Shown: positions 36,313-46,957, numbered from the stretch's first letter. The stretch is DNA of 51,670 nt from Bacteroidaceae bacterium (GCA_017445145.1 JAFSVI010000063.1:1-51670), one strand, 5' to 3'. A program made the numbers and translations. The notes: generated from the sequence alone by a model not told the origin.

Positions 36313-39006
36313 TTATTCACTCGGCAGGGCGGCCACGAAGGCATCGATGGCCGCTATCTTGCGCGCTATGGCGTTCTTGATGCGCGCCAAGGCCTCGTCG
36401 TAGCTCAATGTCTCGTCGTAGTTGATGCGCGTGCCGATGGGCCAGATGCTCATCGTCACGGCGTTGGAGCGCCGCACCACCTCCGCCTGCACGTCGATGT
36501 AGGCCGGCAGCGAGGCGAAGTCGGCGCGGTGCTCTGCCCAATGGCGGCGCACGACGTCGCAGAAGCGCGGGTCGCGAAATAGCTGTTTCTGCAGGAAGTA
36601 GCCGTCGGCTTGAACGGCATCGGCCATCGACGGCAGGAACGTGCCCCAGTCGAAGTCCCACGCCGGGCCGAACTTCACGCGCCCGCCACGCTCCTTGTAG
36701 AAGTAGCAGCTGTTGGGCACGCTGGACTCGCGGTTGTTGGCAAGCTCGTGGACCAGCCACCAGTCGGCAAACATGTCGGGGTCGAGCCAACGCTCCCACT
36801 CGTGGGCCATGAGGCGCTCGTCCTCGAAGATGGCGCGCTCCATGGAATCCACGTAGGCGTGCATGTAGTCGAACTGTTCGGGCGTGATGTCGTCGGACGG
36901 CGAGCGGAACATGGTGGGGTAGGCGTTGATGGCTGTGCGGAACTTGTGCTCGCGGTCGTAGTTGATGTCGATTTCCATCAGGTAGCCGCCTGTGAGAGCC
37001 TCGCCGGAGACGTCGGCAGGCGTCATCTCCGTCACGGCCACGCGGTTTTTGCCAACCTTGATGCCCTCGCACAGGAAGTAGTTGCCCACGTGGCGACCGT
37101 TCATCACAACCTCCACGGTGCGCCCGCGAGGCGTCCACTCCAAGTGCGTGCGCCGTGCGGCCTCCAGGGCGATGTCGTTGCGCAGCGTGGTGCGGTCCAG
37201 TGCGTTGGCAAGCAACACCCAGCGCTTGTTGGACGGCATGCCAAGCACCTTGCCCTTCTCGTCGAAACGCATGCTGTAGGGCTTCTTGGGCCACAGCACC
37301 CACGTGCTGTTGCCCCGGCCCTTGATGCTCGTGGTGCGCTCCAGGTCGAGGTGCCCGTCGGTGTCGTAGATGCGGATGGAAGCGCCGTCGGTCCACTCCG
37401 TGCGGCTCACGATGGATGCCGAGCCGGGAGTGGTGATTTCCACCAGCGGCAGGCCAGTGGTGACGACCTGCACGGTGTAGGTGTTCACCTCGCCCGTGGC
37501 GCTCACCACCGTCAGGCGCACGCCCTCGCTGTAGTCCAGCGCCGTGCGCCCGCTCACCACCTCCGCGTCGCCGGCATAGACGTGCTCGCCGTTGGTATCG
37601 AAGGTGGCCACGAGGGCCGTGGCGTCGAACACATAGGGTGTGACGAGGCGCACCTGTGTGCCATCGACATCCACGCTGACGTCAGTGGCCACGCGCCCGG
37701 CGTTGAGCTCCTGCGGGAAGGTGAGGCGCAGCAGCATGGCGCCGCTGCTTTTCACCTCGAAGGCCGACGACGACACCAAGGCGTCGGAGCCGTTGACGTC
37801 GGTCGTGGGCAGCACCAGCGCAACCATGTCGTCGTAGCCGAGGCTGTGGCCCGTGTCCTCGATGGTGGCGCGGAACTGACCCGCGCGCATCATGCCCTGC
37901 TCGTCATAGACCTGCTCCACGGCCGCCAGGCGGTAGGCGGTGGGCGTGGTGACGTAGCCGGCGCGGGTGAGGGTACCCACGCGGTCGAGCAGCAGGTTGC
38001 TCACGGCGCTCCGGCCGGCGAAGGTGAGGGCGGCTGTCGAGGGGTTCACGCGGAACTCCACCGTGGCCTGCCCGCCCTCGGCCAGCAGCAGCGGCCTCAC
38101 GGCGAGCACGGCGATGCTCGTGGGCACCAGGTACGACTGCGGGAAAGTGTATTCGGTGCCGTCGGCCATGCGGATGGTGACGGTGTGGTTCCACATGTTG
38201 CTCGTGATGCTCTGAAGGATGTTCTCCGTGTGCCACGTGTAGGGCGTGTCCATGCGCCCAAGCACCTCGTCAGGGGCGCCGGCGCGGTAGTATTCCAGGG
38301 CATAGTAGCCGTTAGCGCCTTCCACCACACGCACGGAGATGCCCTCTTCGCCTTGCTCGCCCTGTTCGCCTTGCTCCCCTTGTTCCCCTTGTTCGCCCTG
38401 TTTGCCTTGCTCTCCTTGCTCCCCGCGTTCGCCTTGTTCCCCGCGCTCGCCCTGTGGACCCTGCGCACCCTCGGCCTTGACGGGGTTGCCCTGCTCATCG
38501 ACGAGGCGCGTGTAGGTGGCGCCGTCGTCGTAGGACACGGCCCAGTAGCCCGCCTGGTCCACAAGCAGCCACGGAGTGACACCGTCGATGCCGTTGCGCC
38601 CGGCAGCACCGGCGGCGCCATCCTGGCCATCAACGCCGTCGCGGCCGTCACGGCCGTCCACGCCGTCCACGCCGTCCTTGCCATCGATGCCATCGCGGCC
38701 ATCCGCGCCGTCCTTGCCATCGGCGCCGTCGCGGCCGTCCACGCCGTCGCGGCCGTTGACGATGTCTATCGACGAGTCGTCGGAGAAGGTCACCGTCCAG
38801 CCGTCGGCACTGCGTGTCACGCCGGTAATCACGCACCCGGCGTCCATGGCATGCTGAAGGGCATCGACGGCGCTTTCGACGTCGGTGACGCGTTGCTCTA
38901 AGCTGTCCAAGCGGCGCTCAATGTCGCTAAGGTCGGTACATGCCACGAGGCATGTCAGCGCCGTGGCCGTGGCGAGCCATCTCGCTATGTGGGGTCTGTG
39001 GGTCAT
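36313..39006 (-). CDS. Collagen-like DUF4988/CotH-domain lipoprotein
   Basis: 897 residues from ATG 39006 (15 shorter than the open frame). The signal ends in lipobox LVAC with C23, predicting an outer-membrane or surface lipoprotein. A coiled coil at 27-56 ([20 protein letters not shown]) precedes about 19 Gly-X-Y triplets (85-142: GRD, GVD, GKD, GID). A small domain follows, then 14 more triplets (180-222: GER, GEQ, GKQ). This resembles the DUF4988 region of Bacteroidales lipoproteins. The C-terminal half is a CotH domain: [35 protein letters not shown] and [13 protein letters not shown]. CotH of spore formers is a protein kinase; activity of this one is inferred only. It is divergent from the susC operon. 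Confidence 0.9.
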   Translation of the reverse strand: MTHRPHIARWLATATALTCLVACTDLSDIERRLDSLEQRVTDVESAVDALQHAMDAGCVITGVTRSADGWTVTFSDDSSIDIVNGRDGVDGRDGADGKDGADGRDGIDGKDGVDGVDGRDGRDGVDGQDGAAGAAGRNGIDGVTPWLLVDQAGYWAVSYDDGATYTRLVDEQGNPVKAEGAQGPQGERGEQGERGEQGEQGKQGEQGEQGEQGEQGEQGEEGISVRVVEGANGYYALEYYRAGAPDEVLGRMDTPYTWHTENILQSITSNMWNHTVTIRMADGTEYTFPQSYLVPTSIAVLAVRPLLLAEGGQATVEFRVNPSTAALTFAGRSAVSNLLLDRVGTLTRAGYVTTPTAYRLAAVEQVYDEQGMMRAGQFRATIEDTGHSLGYDDMVALVLPTTDVNGSDALVSSSAFEVKSSGAMLLRLTFPQELNAGRVATDVSVDVDGTQVRLVTPYVFDATALVATFDTNGEHVYAGDAEVVSGRTALDYSEGVRLTVVSATGEVNTYTVQVVTTGLPLVEITTPGSASIVSRTEWTDGASIRIYDTDGHLDLERTTSIKGRGNSTWVLWPKKPYSMRFDEKGKVLGMPSNKRWVLLANALDRTTLRNDIALEAARRTHLEWTPRGRTVEVVMNGRHVGNYFLCEGIKVGKNRVAVTEMTPADVSGEALTGGYLMEIDINYDREHKFRTAINAYPTMFRSPSDDITPEQFDYMHAYVDSMERAIFEDERLMAHEWERWLDPDMFADWWLVHELANNRESSVPNSCYFYKERGGRVKFGPAWDFDWGTFLPSMADAVQADGYFLQKQLFRDPRFCDVVRRHWAEHRADFASLPAYIDVQAEVVRRSNAVTMSIWPIGTRINYDETLSYDEALARIKNAIARKIAAIDAFVAALPSE

Positions 39007-39037
39007 ATCAGTGGCTGTTTGTCGCGCATCTGCCGCG

Positions 39038-39169
39038 CTGTCGTGTCGCATCTGCCGCGCTGTCGTGGCGCTGTTGTCGCGCTGTCGTGGCGCTGTTGCC
39101 GCGCTGTCGTGGCGCCGTTGTCGCGCTGTCGTGGCGCTGTTGTCGCGCTGTCGTGGCGCTGTTGTCGCG
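39038..39169. repeat. Six tandem 22-bp repeats in the cotH leader (copy D)
   Basis: Units start at 39038, 39060, 39082, 39104, 39126 and 39148, with five nearly identical copies from 39060. Each contains CTGTCGTGGCGCTGTTGTCG. The array lies between the -7 element at 39194-39201 and the CotH gene start codon. Confidence 0.92.
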
Positions 39170-39193
39170 CTATTGCTGTGCGGAAAACGGCGG

Positions 39194-39201
39194 CAAAGTT
39201 A
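39194..39201 (-). promoter_or_regulatory. -7 element of the CotH lipoprotein gene
   Basis: Reverse strand TAACTTTG matches TAnnTTTG. The nearest TTTG is only 12 bases upstream, so the -33 match is weak. The transcript would carry the whole 22-bp array in its leader. Confidence 0.5.
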
Positions 39202-39307
39202 AGCATTATCAGCCAAAGAGGGCGCTAAAGTGGGGCAGATAACGCAAAAAAACGTGCATTTTGCAACATTTTTTTGCATTCTTTATGGCAGTTTGATAAT
39301 TTTATAT

Positions 39308-39315
39308 TATTTTTG
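39308..39315 (+). promoter_or_regulatory. -7 element of the susC operon
   Basis: TATTTTTG matches TAnnTTTG about 190 bases before the susC start codon. The -33 part is not in ideal position. Confidence 0.45.
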
Positions 39316-39410
39316 CGGCCAAATGTGAACGGCAATGCCCACGATACCATGTGGCAGCTGAAGCAGCTAACATGATGCCAGTCGCCATGCGGAGTGGGGC
39401 ATGAAGCCAT

Positions 39411-39441
39411 ATAATATATAATATGTACGCGCGAAGCGTCG
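39411..39441 (-). repeat. Inverted copy of the ftsL leader repeat
   Basis: The reverse strand reads CGACGCTTCGCGCGTACATA followed by TTATATATTAT, matching 5685-5716 closely. It lies in the susC leader. Confidence 0.55.
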
Positions 39442-39507
39442 TGCCGCACTTGGCGGCCTAAAGAGCAGAGTTCAACAGTTATTTTGTTTAATATTAAGAG
39501 AGTATTT

Positions 39508-42500
39508 ATGGAAAAAAGACTAACAATGCTCATGAGCGCGCTCTTCCTCTGCGTGGGGATGGCGATGGCTCAGATCACGGTCAAGGGCACTGTCATCTCA
39601 TCCGACGACGGAGAGCCCCTGCCCGGAGCCGCTGTGAAGGTGCTCGGCCAGAAGAATGGCACGACGACCAACGCAGATGGCCAGTTCACAATCGAGGTGC
39701 CCAGCGCCGACGCGCGTCTGGAGTTCTCACACATCGGCATGCTCCCGCGCGTCATCAAGGCCCGCAACGGCATGCAAATATCCCTCGACACTGACAACCG
39801 CCTCCTCGACGAGGTCATGGTTGTCGCCTACGGCACCACCAAGCGCTCCACTTTCACCGGCTCCGCCGTGGAGGTCAAGAGCGAGGACATCACCAACCAC
39901 GTCGCATCAACGGCCACCAACTCTCTCATCGGTAAGGTGGCCGGCGTGCAGGCCACAGGCGTCAGCGCCGGCCCCGGCAGCGCTCCCACCATCCGCATCC
40001 GTGGCTTCGGCTCCATGGAGGCCAGCACAACGCCTCTGTACATCATCGACGGCGTGCCCATGGCAGCCGGCGTTGTCACCGTCAACCCCAACGACATCGA
40101 GTCCATGTCCGTGCTGAAGGATGCCAGCGCCACAGCCCTCTACGGTGCACGCGCTGCCAACGGTGCCATCATCATCACCACCAAGAAGGCCAAGGGCAAG
40201 CAGGACGCCGAGGTGACCTTCGACGCCAAGTGGGGTAGCAACAGCCGCCTCGTACCCAACTACGACGTCATCACCGACCCGGGCCAGTACTACGAGACGC
40301 AGTTTGCCAGCCTCTACAATTGGCGCAAGACCCTTGGTGCCAGCGACCAGGACGCCTACCGCTGGGCCAGCTCCAACATCTACAACGGCAACAACGGCGG
40401 TCTCGGCTATCAGGTCTATACGCTGCCCGTCGGCGAGAACCTCATCGGCACCAACGGCAAGCTCAACCCCCATGCCACACTCGGCTACAGCGACGGCCAG
40501 TACTACTACACCCCCGACGACTGGTACGATGAGACATACCACAACAGCTTCCGCCAGGAGTACAACGTCAGCGTCAGCGGCGGCACCGAACGCCTGAGCT
40601 ACTATGCCGGCGTGGGCTTCCTGCAGGACGGCGGCACCGTGGAGAACTCCAACTACAAGCGCTACACCGCACGCACCAACGTCGAGTATCGCGCCAAGAA
40701 GTGGCTCAAGCTCACCACGAACATGGGCTTCACGCACCGCGACAGCCAGAACCCCACCTACGGAACAACTTGGGGCAGCAGCGGCAACCTCTTCTACATC
40801 ACAAACATTATGGGCCCCATCTACCCCCTCTATGTCCGCAATGCCGACGGCACAATAAAGGTGGATAACGGCATCACCATCTACGACTCCAACCAGACCA
40901 ACCAGACACGTCCGTCCATCGTCGGCAACGCCGTGCGCGACAACATGTACGACCGCCGCAAGGGCCAGGGCGACATCTTCACCGGACAGTGGCAGGCAAC
41001 CATCACACCCATCGAGGGCCTCGACATCTGGGCGCAGATTGCAGCACAGAGCATCAACAGCCGCACCAACTACCTCTACAGCCGTTTCGGCAGCGGCAGC
41101 AGCGTCGATGGCATTGGCTACACCAACCACGACCGCACCTTCAACGTCAACCAGCAGTACATGGCCAACTACCAGAAGGCATTTGGCCTCCACAACCTCA
41201 ACGTCCTCGTCGGCTACGAGAACAACCGTCAGACCGAGCAGAACATCAACGGCGACAAGGACCACCTCTTCAACCCCAACAATGGCGAGCTCAACAACGC
41301 ACTCTCCCACACCAACGAGCACGTCTATTCTAACTCCGACCAGATCTTCCGTCAGGGCATCCTCGGAAAGGTGGCCTACGACTACGACGAGCGCTACTTC
41401 CTCGATGCCAGCATCCGTCGCGACGGAAGCTCCATCTTCGCACCCGGCCACCGCTGGGGCACCTTCGGCGGTGTGGGTCTCGGCTGGCAGATCAACAAGG
41501 AGAACTTCATGAAGAACGCCGAGTGGGTGGACCTCCTCAAGCTCAAGGTGAGCTTCGGTGCCAACGGTAACGACGGCGGCATGGGCTACCACGCCTACAG
41601 CGACTTCTACACCACTGCCTACAACGACGAGACAGGCCAGTACTCCATCTCGCAGACCACCAAGGGCAACGAGAACCTCACGTGGGAGAAGAAGCACATG
41701 TGGAACGTCGGTATCGACTTCTCCTTCTTCAAGTATCGCCTCAACGGTACCATCGAGTTCTACAACGGTACCACCAAGGACCTCCTCTACACCAAGGACC
41801 TCCCCCTCTCCAGCGGCATCAGCGCACGCACCTATCCCACCAACATCGGCGAGCTGCTCAACCGCGGTGTTGAAATCTCGCTGGACGGCGACGTCATCCG
41901 CACCAAGAACATCAAGTGGAACATCAACGCCACGCTGGCCCACAACCACAACGAGTTCCTGCACCTCGACCCCGCCGACGAGGAAGTGGGCGGCATCAAG
42001 TACAGCAACAGCATCATCCGCGTGGGCGGCTCCATCGCTCAGGCATACATGCTGAAGTACGCCGGCACATACCAGGGAAGCTACACCGGCGAGGTGCCCG
42101 AGGGCAACAAGTTCGAGCCGGGTCAGGCCCTGTGGTATGCCCGCGAGACCGTGAAGGACGCCAATGGCAAGACCGTGTATGATGCCGACGGCGTCACGCC
42201 GCAATATACCGGCAAGGACATCGTCGTCAACAGCATCGACCAGGCCGACAAGTACGACCTCGGCAGCGTGCTCCCGAAGGTCATCGGCGGCTTCGGCACC
42301 ACCTTCGAGGCCTACGGCATCGATCTCAGCGCCCAGTTCAGCTACCAGCTCGGCGGCAAGACCGTCGATGGTGCCTACCAGTCGCTCATGGTCAACGGCC
42401 GCAGCAACGGCCAGGCCATGCACAAGGACCTGCTCGACGCCTGGTCGGCCGACAACAGCGGCTCCGACATCCCCCGTTTGGTCTATGGCGACACCGACGC

Positions 42501-42786
42501 CAGCTCGCAGACAGCCTCCGACCGCTGGCTCACCAAGAGCAACTACCTCTCGCTCAACAACCTCACCGTGGGCTACACCTTCCCCAAGAAGTGGATGAAC
42601 AAGCTCCATGTGCGCAGCCTGCGCGTCTATTTCGCAGGTGAGAACCTCTTCCTCATCACCGCACGCAAGGGCCTCGACCCACGCTACACCACAGGTGTCG
42701 GAAGCTTCACCACCGGCGCCGGCATGGCCACCAGCTCCTACGCCACCATGCGCAGCGTCACCGCTGGTCTGACAGTGAAGTTCTAA
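39508..42786 (+). CDS. SusC-type TonB-linked outer membrane transporter
   Basis: 1092 residues from ATG 39508. A signal peptide ends at MAMAQ (residue about 22). A carboxypeptidase-regulatory-like domain (ITVKGTVISSDDGEPLPGAA) covers about 23-100. The TonB plug shows EVMVVAYGTTKRSTFTGSAV and PTIRIRGFGSMEASTTPLYI. The 22-strand barrel ends in TAGLTVKF with a terminal aromatic residue. SusC proteins import oligosaccharides or peptides that SusD gates. The substrate cannot be told from sequence. No sigma/anti-sigma or hybrid two-component regulator gene is next to it. SusD follows after 73 bases. Confidence 0.96.
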   Translation: MEKRLTMLMSALFLCVGMAMAQITVKGTVISSDDGEPLPGAAVKVLGQKNGTTTNADGQFTIEVPSADARLEFSHIGMLPRVIKARNGMQISLDTDNRLLDEVMVVAYGTTKRSTFTGSAVEVKSEDITNHVASTATNSLIGKVAGVQATGVSAGPGSAPTIRIRGFGSMEASTTPLYIIDGVPMAAGVVTVNPNDIESMSVLKDASATALYGARAANGAIIITTKKAKGKQDAEVTFDAKWGSNSRLVPNYDVITDPGQYYETQFASLYNWRKTLGASDQDAYRWASSNIYNGNNGGLGYQVYTLPVGENLIGTNGKLNPHATLGYSDGQYYYTPDDWYDETYHNSFRQEYNVSVSGGTERLSYYAGVGFLQDGGTVENSNYKRYTARTNVEYRAKKWLKLTTNMGFTHRDSQNPTYGTTWGSSGNLFYITNIMGPIYPLYVRNADGTIKVDNGITIYDSNQTNQTRPSIVGNAVRDNMYDRRKGQGDIFTGQWQATITPIEGLDIWAQIAAQSINSRTNYLYSRFGSGSSVDGIGYTNHDRTFNVNQQYMANYQKAFGLHNLNVLVGYENNRQTEQNINGDKDHLFNPNNGELNNALSHTNEHVYSNSDQIFRQGILGKVAYDYDERYFLDASIRRDGSSIFAPGHRWGTFGGVGLGWQINKENFMKNAEWVDLLKLKVSFGANGNDGGMGYHAYSDFYTTAYNDETGQYSISQTTKGNENLTWEKKHMWNVGIDFSFFKYRLNGTIEFYNGTTKDLLYTKDLPLSSGISARTYPTNIGELLNRGVEISLDGDVIRTKNIKWNINATLAHNHNEFLHLDPADEEVGGIKYSNSIIRVGGSIAQAYMLKYAGTYQGSYTGEVPEGNKFEPGQALWYARETVKDANGKTVYDADGVTPQYTGKDIVVNSIDQADKYDLGSVLPKVIGGFGTTFEAYGIDLSAQFSYQLGGKTVDGAYQSLMVNGRSNGQAMHKDLLDAWSADNSGSDIPRLVYGDTDASSQTASDRWLTKSNYLSLNNLTVGYTFPKKWMNKLHVRSLRVYFAGENLFLITARKGLDPRYTTGVGSFTTGAGMATSSYATMRSVTAGLTVKF

Positions 42787-42859
42787 GCCTGTGCGCACAG
42801 CGCTCACTCCAAGATTCGTAAATCAACATTTCAACTCATAAACGCATAAACAGACATTT

Positions 42860-44578
42860 ATGAAACTATATAAGATTTCCCTTCTCGCCATCAGTGCAGC
42901 CCTCCTCACCACGGGTTGCAAGGACATGGACGAGCAGATCCCAGAGGGTGGCTCCATCACGCCTGAGCAGCTGGCTGAGACATATAGGACGGTGCCCTCG
43001 CGCGTCGATGCTTCCTTCGTAGGCATGTACAAGATGATGGCCGACGGCGGCAGCGGACGTGTGTTCACCAACAGCAACCGTGCCGACGACTTCGGCTTCG
43101 TCATGAGCATGATTTCCCTCTCCCTCGAGGGCGCCGATGCCTTCGGTGCCGACAACAACTACAACTGGTTCTCGACGGCCAGCGAGTACTCCGACCGCGA
43201 CCCCAACTATGCCAACCCCTACATCCGCTACACCACGCCCTACCGCAGCATAGGCGTGGCCAACGGACTCATCACGAGCTTCACCTCGCTCCTTGCCGAC
43301 GCACCCACCGACACGCTCACCCGCAACAAGCTGGGCCAGGCCTACGCCATGCGCGCCTTCGACTACATGGCCCTCGCGCCCTACTATGCCGGCAACTACG
43401 CCAACCATGGCGACGACCCCTGCATTCCGCTCCTCGGCACCGAGTCTGACTTCGACTATACCAACAACCCGCGTGCCACCGTGCGCGAGGTGTATGCGCA
43501 GATCGTCAGCGACCTCGACAACGCCCTCGAGTACCTCAAGGGCTACGACCGCGGCGTGGATTACACCAGCGCCACCTCCTACAAGGAGAGCGCCAGCCAG
43601 AAGATGTACATCGACCGCAACGTGGCATTCGGCCTCCGCGCACGTGCCAACCTGGCCATGGAGAACTGGCTGCAGGCTGCCGCCGATGCCGACAGCGCAC
43701 TCGTGGGCTACCAGCCCGCAAGCATCGCCGACGTCAGCGAACCCGCCTTCTGCAGCCTCCAGGAGCGCAACTGGATCTGGGGCATTCTCCTCACCGAGGC
43801 CGAGGCCAGCGAGTATGGCTACCGCTGCAGTGCCGCCTGGACGAGCGCCCTCTGCGGCAGCGGCTACGGCCCTGCCACCGGCAACACCCCCTGCATCAAC
43901 AAGCTGCTCTACGACAAGATCCCCGACACCGACGTCCGCAAGGGCTGGTGGCTCGACGCCACACGCCACTCCGACAACTGGGCCAACCAGGTGTGGACAG
44001 ACCCCGCAAACGGCGCCACAGCCAAGGGCGACGACATTGCAGCCTTCAAGGACCAGGGTGGCGACAAGGACGAGCTGCTGCCCTACACCAACATCAAGTT
44101 TGGCATGAAGAGCGGATGCTCATCCACCAAGAACGACAACGACTGGCCCCTCATGCGCGCCGAGGAGATGCTTCTCATCAAGGCCGAGGGCCTGGCCAAG
44201 GGTGGCAAGGAAGCCGAGGGCCGCAGCGTGCTCGAGAGCTTCGTCAAGACATATCGTGACCCCGCCTACAGCAGCAATGCCGGAGGCCGCACACTCGCCG
44301 ACGAGATCTGGTACCAGCGCCGCGTGGAGCTGTGGCTCGAAGGCTTCGACGTCTTCGACGCACGCCGCCTCAACAAGCCCATCGTGCGCTTCATCCCCGG
44401 CCGCGAGACCAACGTGCCCGCCGCATTCATGTTCAACATCGCTGCCGACGACCCCTGGCTCAACATGCGCTTCCCCGACACCGAGGTCAACGCCAACCAC
44501 GGCATCATCGACAACGAGGGCGGCACACAGCCTCAGAGCGAGCAGAACGCCTCGCTGCGCGACGGCGTGACAGACTGA
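42860..44578 (+). CDS. SusD/RagB-family nutrient-binding lipoprotein
   Basis: 572 residues with a lipoprotein signal (MKLYKISLLAISAALLTTGC, C20). It has SusD hallmarks: an N-terminal TPR-rich region (YRSIGVANGLITSFTSLLAD, AYAMRAFDYMALAPYYAGNY), EVYAQIVSDLDNALEYLKG, and the C-terminal MRAEEMLLIKAEGLAKGG with WYQRRVELWLEGFDVFDARR. SusD caps the SusC barrel and captures ligand. It is second in the operon. Confidence 0.95.
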   Translation: MKLYKISLLAISAALLTTGCKDMDEQIPEGGSITPEQLAETYRTVPSRVDASFVGMYKMMADGGSGRVFTNSNRADDFGFVMSMISLSLEGADAFGADNNYNWFSTASEYSDRDPNYANPYIRYTTPYRSIGVANGLITSFTSLLADAPTDTLTRNKLGQAYAMRAFDYMALAPYYAGNYANHGDDPCIPLLGTESDFDYTNNPRATVREVYAQIVSDLDNALEYLKGYDRGVDYTSATSYKESASQKMYIDRNVAFGLRARANLAMENWLQAAADADSALVGYQPASIADVSEPAFCSLQERNWIWGILLTEAEASEYGYRCSAAWTSALCGSGYGPATGNTPCINKLLYDKIPDTDVRKGWWLDATRHSDNWANQVWTDPANGATAKGDDIAAFKDQGGDKDELLPYTNIKFGMKSGCSSTKNDNDWPLMRAEEMLLIKAEGLAKGGKEAEGRSVLESFVKTYRDPAYSSNAGGRTLADEIWYQRRVELWLEGFDVFDARRLNKPIVRFIPGRETNVPAAFMFNIAADDPWLNMRFPDTEVNANHGIIDNEGGTQPQSEQNASLRDGVTD

Positions 44579-44619
44579 GTTTAGTCATTATTAATAACTC
44601 ATAATTACCACTATATAGT

Positions 44620-46902
44620 ATGAACAAGTATTTAAGATATGCCCTCCCCCTGGCACTGAGTACGCTTGTCATGGCGGGATGTAAGGATGAAGACAGCGTG
44701 GAAGTCGGTCAGTGGGACTCCAGTACCGACTACGCCGTTGTCGCATTCAAGGAGATTACACAGACGGTGGAGCTCGACCCTGCAGCGGAAACAACCTACA
44801 CGCTCCACATGACACGCCGCCATCCCCAACTGAGCGAATTGCTGGATTCAGAAAGCAACAGAGTCGGCGCGCTCATCGATGACCTGAAGGACCAAATGGC
44901 CGACGAGCTCGAAGCCGAGGAGGCCGACTTGAAAGAGCAGCTCGCTGCTGAAGACCTTACAGACGAAGAGAAGGCCGAGATCCAAGAGAACTACGAAGAG
45001 GCATGTGCCGCCATCCAGAAGAAGTATCAGGATCAAATCGATGCTCTTCAGGCGCAGTACAAGGAGTATGAGGCCACGCAGTGCAACGCTAACCTCGAGG
45101 CCATCGAGGTGCCCATCACCATCACCAATGGCACCGAGGACATCTTCACCATCTCCTCGGCCAAGTTCGAGAAGGGTGCTTGGGACGCTGAATACACCAT
45201 CTCCTTCCCGAAGGCTGAGGTCGGCGTGACCTACGAGGTGCAGTATGCCGTCAAAGACCCGCGCTATGTCTCCTCATATAGCGATGCAGCCACGGCTACG
45301 TTCTCTGTCACCCGCGTCAAGTGGGTTCCTGTGGGCAACGGTGTTCTTACCGACTACTTCTGGTTCGAGGGCAGTAATCCTGTTGAGGTGGTCATGAAGG
45401 ATGGCGACAACACCAAGTTCCGTATCATGCATCCCTTCAACACCATGGCAGCAGGCTATCAGAGTGTGGAAACGTCTGAATACGTGGAGCTCACTTTGCT
45501 CAAGGTTGGACAAACCCTTAAAGGTGTTAAAATCTCCAACGAGGATCTTGTTTACTTCACCCCCGTACATACAGGCTATGTGCATCCTGATTATCATGCT
45601 GAGGTAGTGGTGTGGCATCCTGCCGACCTCTATTCTTCACCTTCTGAAGATATGTATCTTGCCAGCAAGGTTCTGGGCTACACCACAGTGAAAATCGATG
45701 GTAAGGATTATAAGGTTCCCGGTGCTATCAACCTCGCTCCTTATTTCTATATGAGTGGAGTTGGCGGCTGGAACCGCACCACCGACACTAAGTGTGTGCA
45801 ACTCGTCATGGATGGCTTCAAGCTCACGTATGAGGCCGACCTCTTCACCCCTGGCGACTTCGAGTGGGAGAAGGTGTTCGAAGGTGTGTTCACCTCTAAG
45901 CAGATGAGCAGCACCTCCACCGCTTCTCTCTATCGCGGCAATTGCGTCGCCACGACCGACGATGCCGACAAGACGTTCACCGCCAAGTATGGTGTGCCAT
46001 ACATCCTCGAGGCTCCCTATGCTGAGGACTACGACATCATCTTCTTCGTGAAGGATGGCCGCATCCAGATGCCCAAGGACTATGACGACGATCTCGGTCT
46101 GCAGCCCATCGGCATTGACGCCGCCGGCATGCCCGTCTATGTCACCATCAATGGCTCGTCGTCCACGTTCAAGGACAACGAGGTCACTCTGAACATGACT
46201 TTCCAGGCCGAGCGCGAGTATATCAACGACCAGGGTCGCAAGGCCTACGAGTACATCACCCTCGACACCAACGACGAGACACTGGCCAACATCACCTGGA
46301 ATCCCGTCGGCACTGGCACATACTACTACATGGACTACGACGACGAGGACAATGTCATCTATCATGAGGACCCGGGCTACGTCATCCTTCAGCGCCAAGA
46401 CAGTCCCGATATGTTCATGGTTGAGGACTGGTACAGCGGCGGCACCCTCGAGTTCACTTGGGACCAGACCACCAACGCTGTCAGCGTTCCCATGTGCGAC
46501 ACCGGCGACACCTACGGCGACTATGGCACCATCTATGCCAGCGATGTGGCCAACTGCCCCTACAGCTCCGCCAGAGGTTGGACCGTCGAGGACTATCCCA
46601 CGTTCTACGATGCTGAGTCCAGCACCTTCGTCCTTCGCCTTGTCTATTTCGTGAATGGTGGCACCTTCGGCATCTACGACGAGAAGATGGTTGTTGACTG
46701 GACAGCCTCCGAGGTCAAGGCCCCGATGCTCAAGAAGCAGGGTCGCACCATGCCCCATTACTTCAAGCTTCAGCAGGGTGCCAAGGTGCTTGGCAAGTAT
46801 GCCAACTACACCAAGCACCTCGGCAAGAGCACCAAGACCACCGTCCGCAACCGTGCGGGCAAGACGTCCTTCGAGGCCAAGACTTCCCTCGTGAAGTTCT
46901 GA
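44620..46902 (+). CDS. Surface lipoprotein of the SusCD operon, with coiled-coil insert
   Basis: 760 residues. Lipobox LVMAGC with C21. It follows susD by 41 bases on the same strand, the place of SusE/SusF-type glycan-binding lipoproteins. Residues about 81-152 form a charged coiled coil (ADELEAEEADLKEQLAAEDL onward to QYKEYEATQ). This is followed by fibronectin-like beta modules (VPITITNGTEDIFTISSAKF). The last 50 residues are strongly basic (KLQQGAKVLGKYANYTKHLG, ending SLVKF). Codons are more often T-ending than in susC or susD. The family was not recognised; carbohydrate or protein binding at the cell surface is inferred from position. Confidence 0.72.
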   Translation: MNKYLRYALPLALSTLVMAGCKDEDSVEVGQWDSSTDYAVVAFKEITQTVELDPAAETTYTLHMTRRHPQLSELLDSESNRVGALIDDLKDQMADELEAEEADLKEQLAAEDLTDEEKAEIQENYEEACAAIQKKYQDQIDALQAQYKEYEATQCNANLEAIEVPITITNGTEDIFTISSAKFEKGAWDAEYTISFPKAEVGVTYEVQYAVKDPRYVSSYSDAATATFSVTRVKWVPVGNGVLTDYFWFEGSNPVEVVMKDGDNTKFRIMHPFNTMAAGYQSVETSEYVELTLLKVGQTLKGVKISNEDLVYFTPVHTGYVHPDYHAEVVVWHPADLYSSPSEDMYLASKVLGYTTVKIDGKDYKVPGAINLAPYFYMSGVGGWNRTTDTKCVQLVMDGFKLTYEADLFTPGDFEWEKVFEGVFTSKQMSSTSTASLYRGNCVATTDDADKTFTAKYGVPYILEAPYAEDYDIIFFVKDGRIQMPKDYDDDLGLQPIGIDAAGMPVYVTINGSSSTFKDNEVTLNMTFQAEREYINDQGRKAYEYITLDTNDETLANITWNPVGTGTYYYMDYDDEDNVIYHEDPGYVILQRQDSPDMFMVEDWYSGGTLEFTWDQTTNAVSVPMCDTGDTYGDYGTIYASDVANCPYSSARGWTVEDYPTFYDAESSTFVLRLVYFVNGGTFGIYDEKMVVDWTASEVKAPMLKKQGRTMPHYFKLQQGAKVLGKYANYTKHLGKSTKTTVRNRAGKTSFEAKTSLVKF

Positions 46903-46922
46903 CCCCGCATCCATACCTTTGA

Positions 46923-46957
46923 CCGGCGGGCCGTGTGCACATGCCACGGCCCGCCGG
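46923..46957 (+). terminator. Strong hairpin after the SusCD operon
   Basis: CCGGCGGGCCGTG (46923-46935) and CACGGCCCGCCGG (46945-46957) make a perfect 13-bp stem 20 bases after the stop codon. No T run follows, so it may act as an mRNA 3' end stabiliser or in both directions. A second stem ACCATCC/GGATGGT lies just after. No gene was recognised from 46903 to 47138. Confidence 0.6.
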
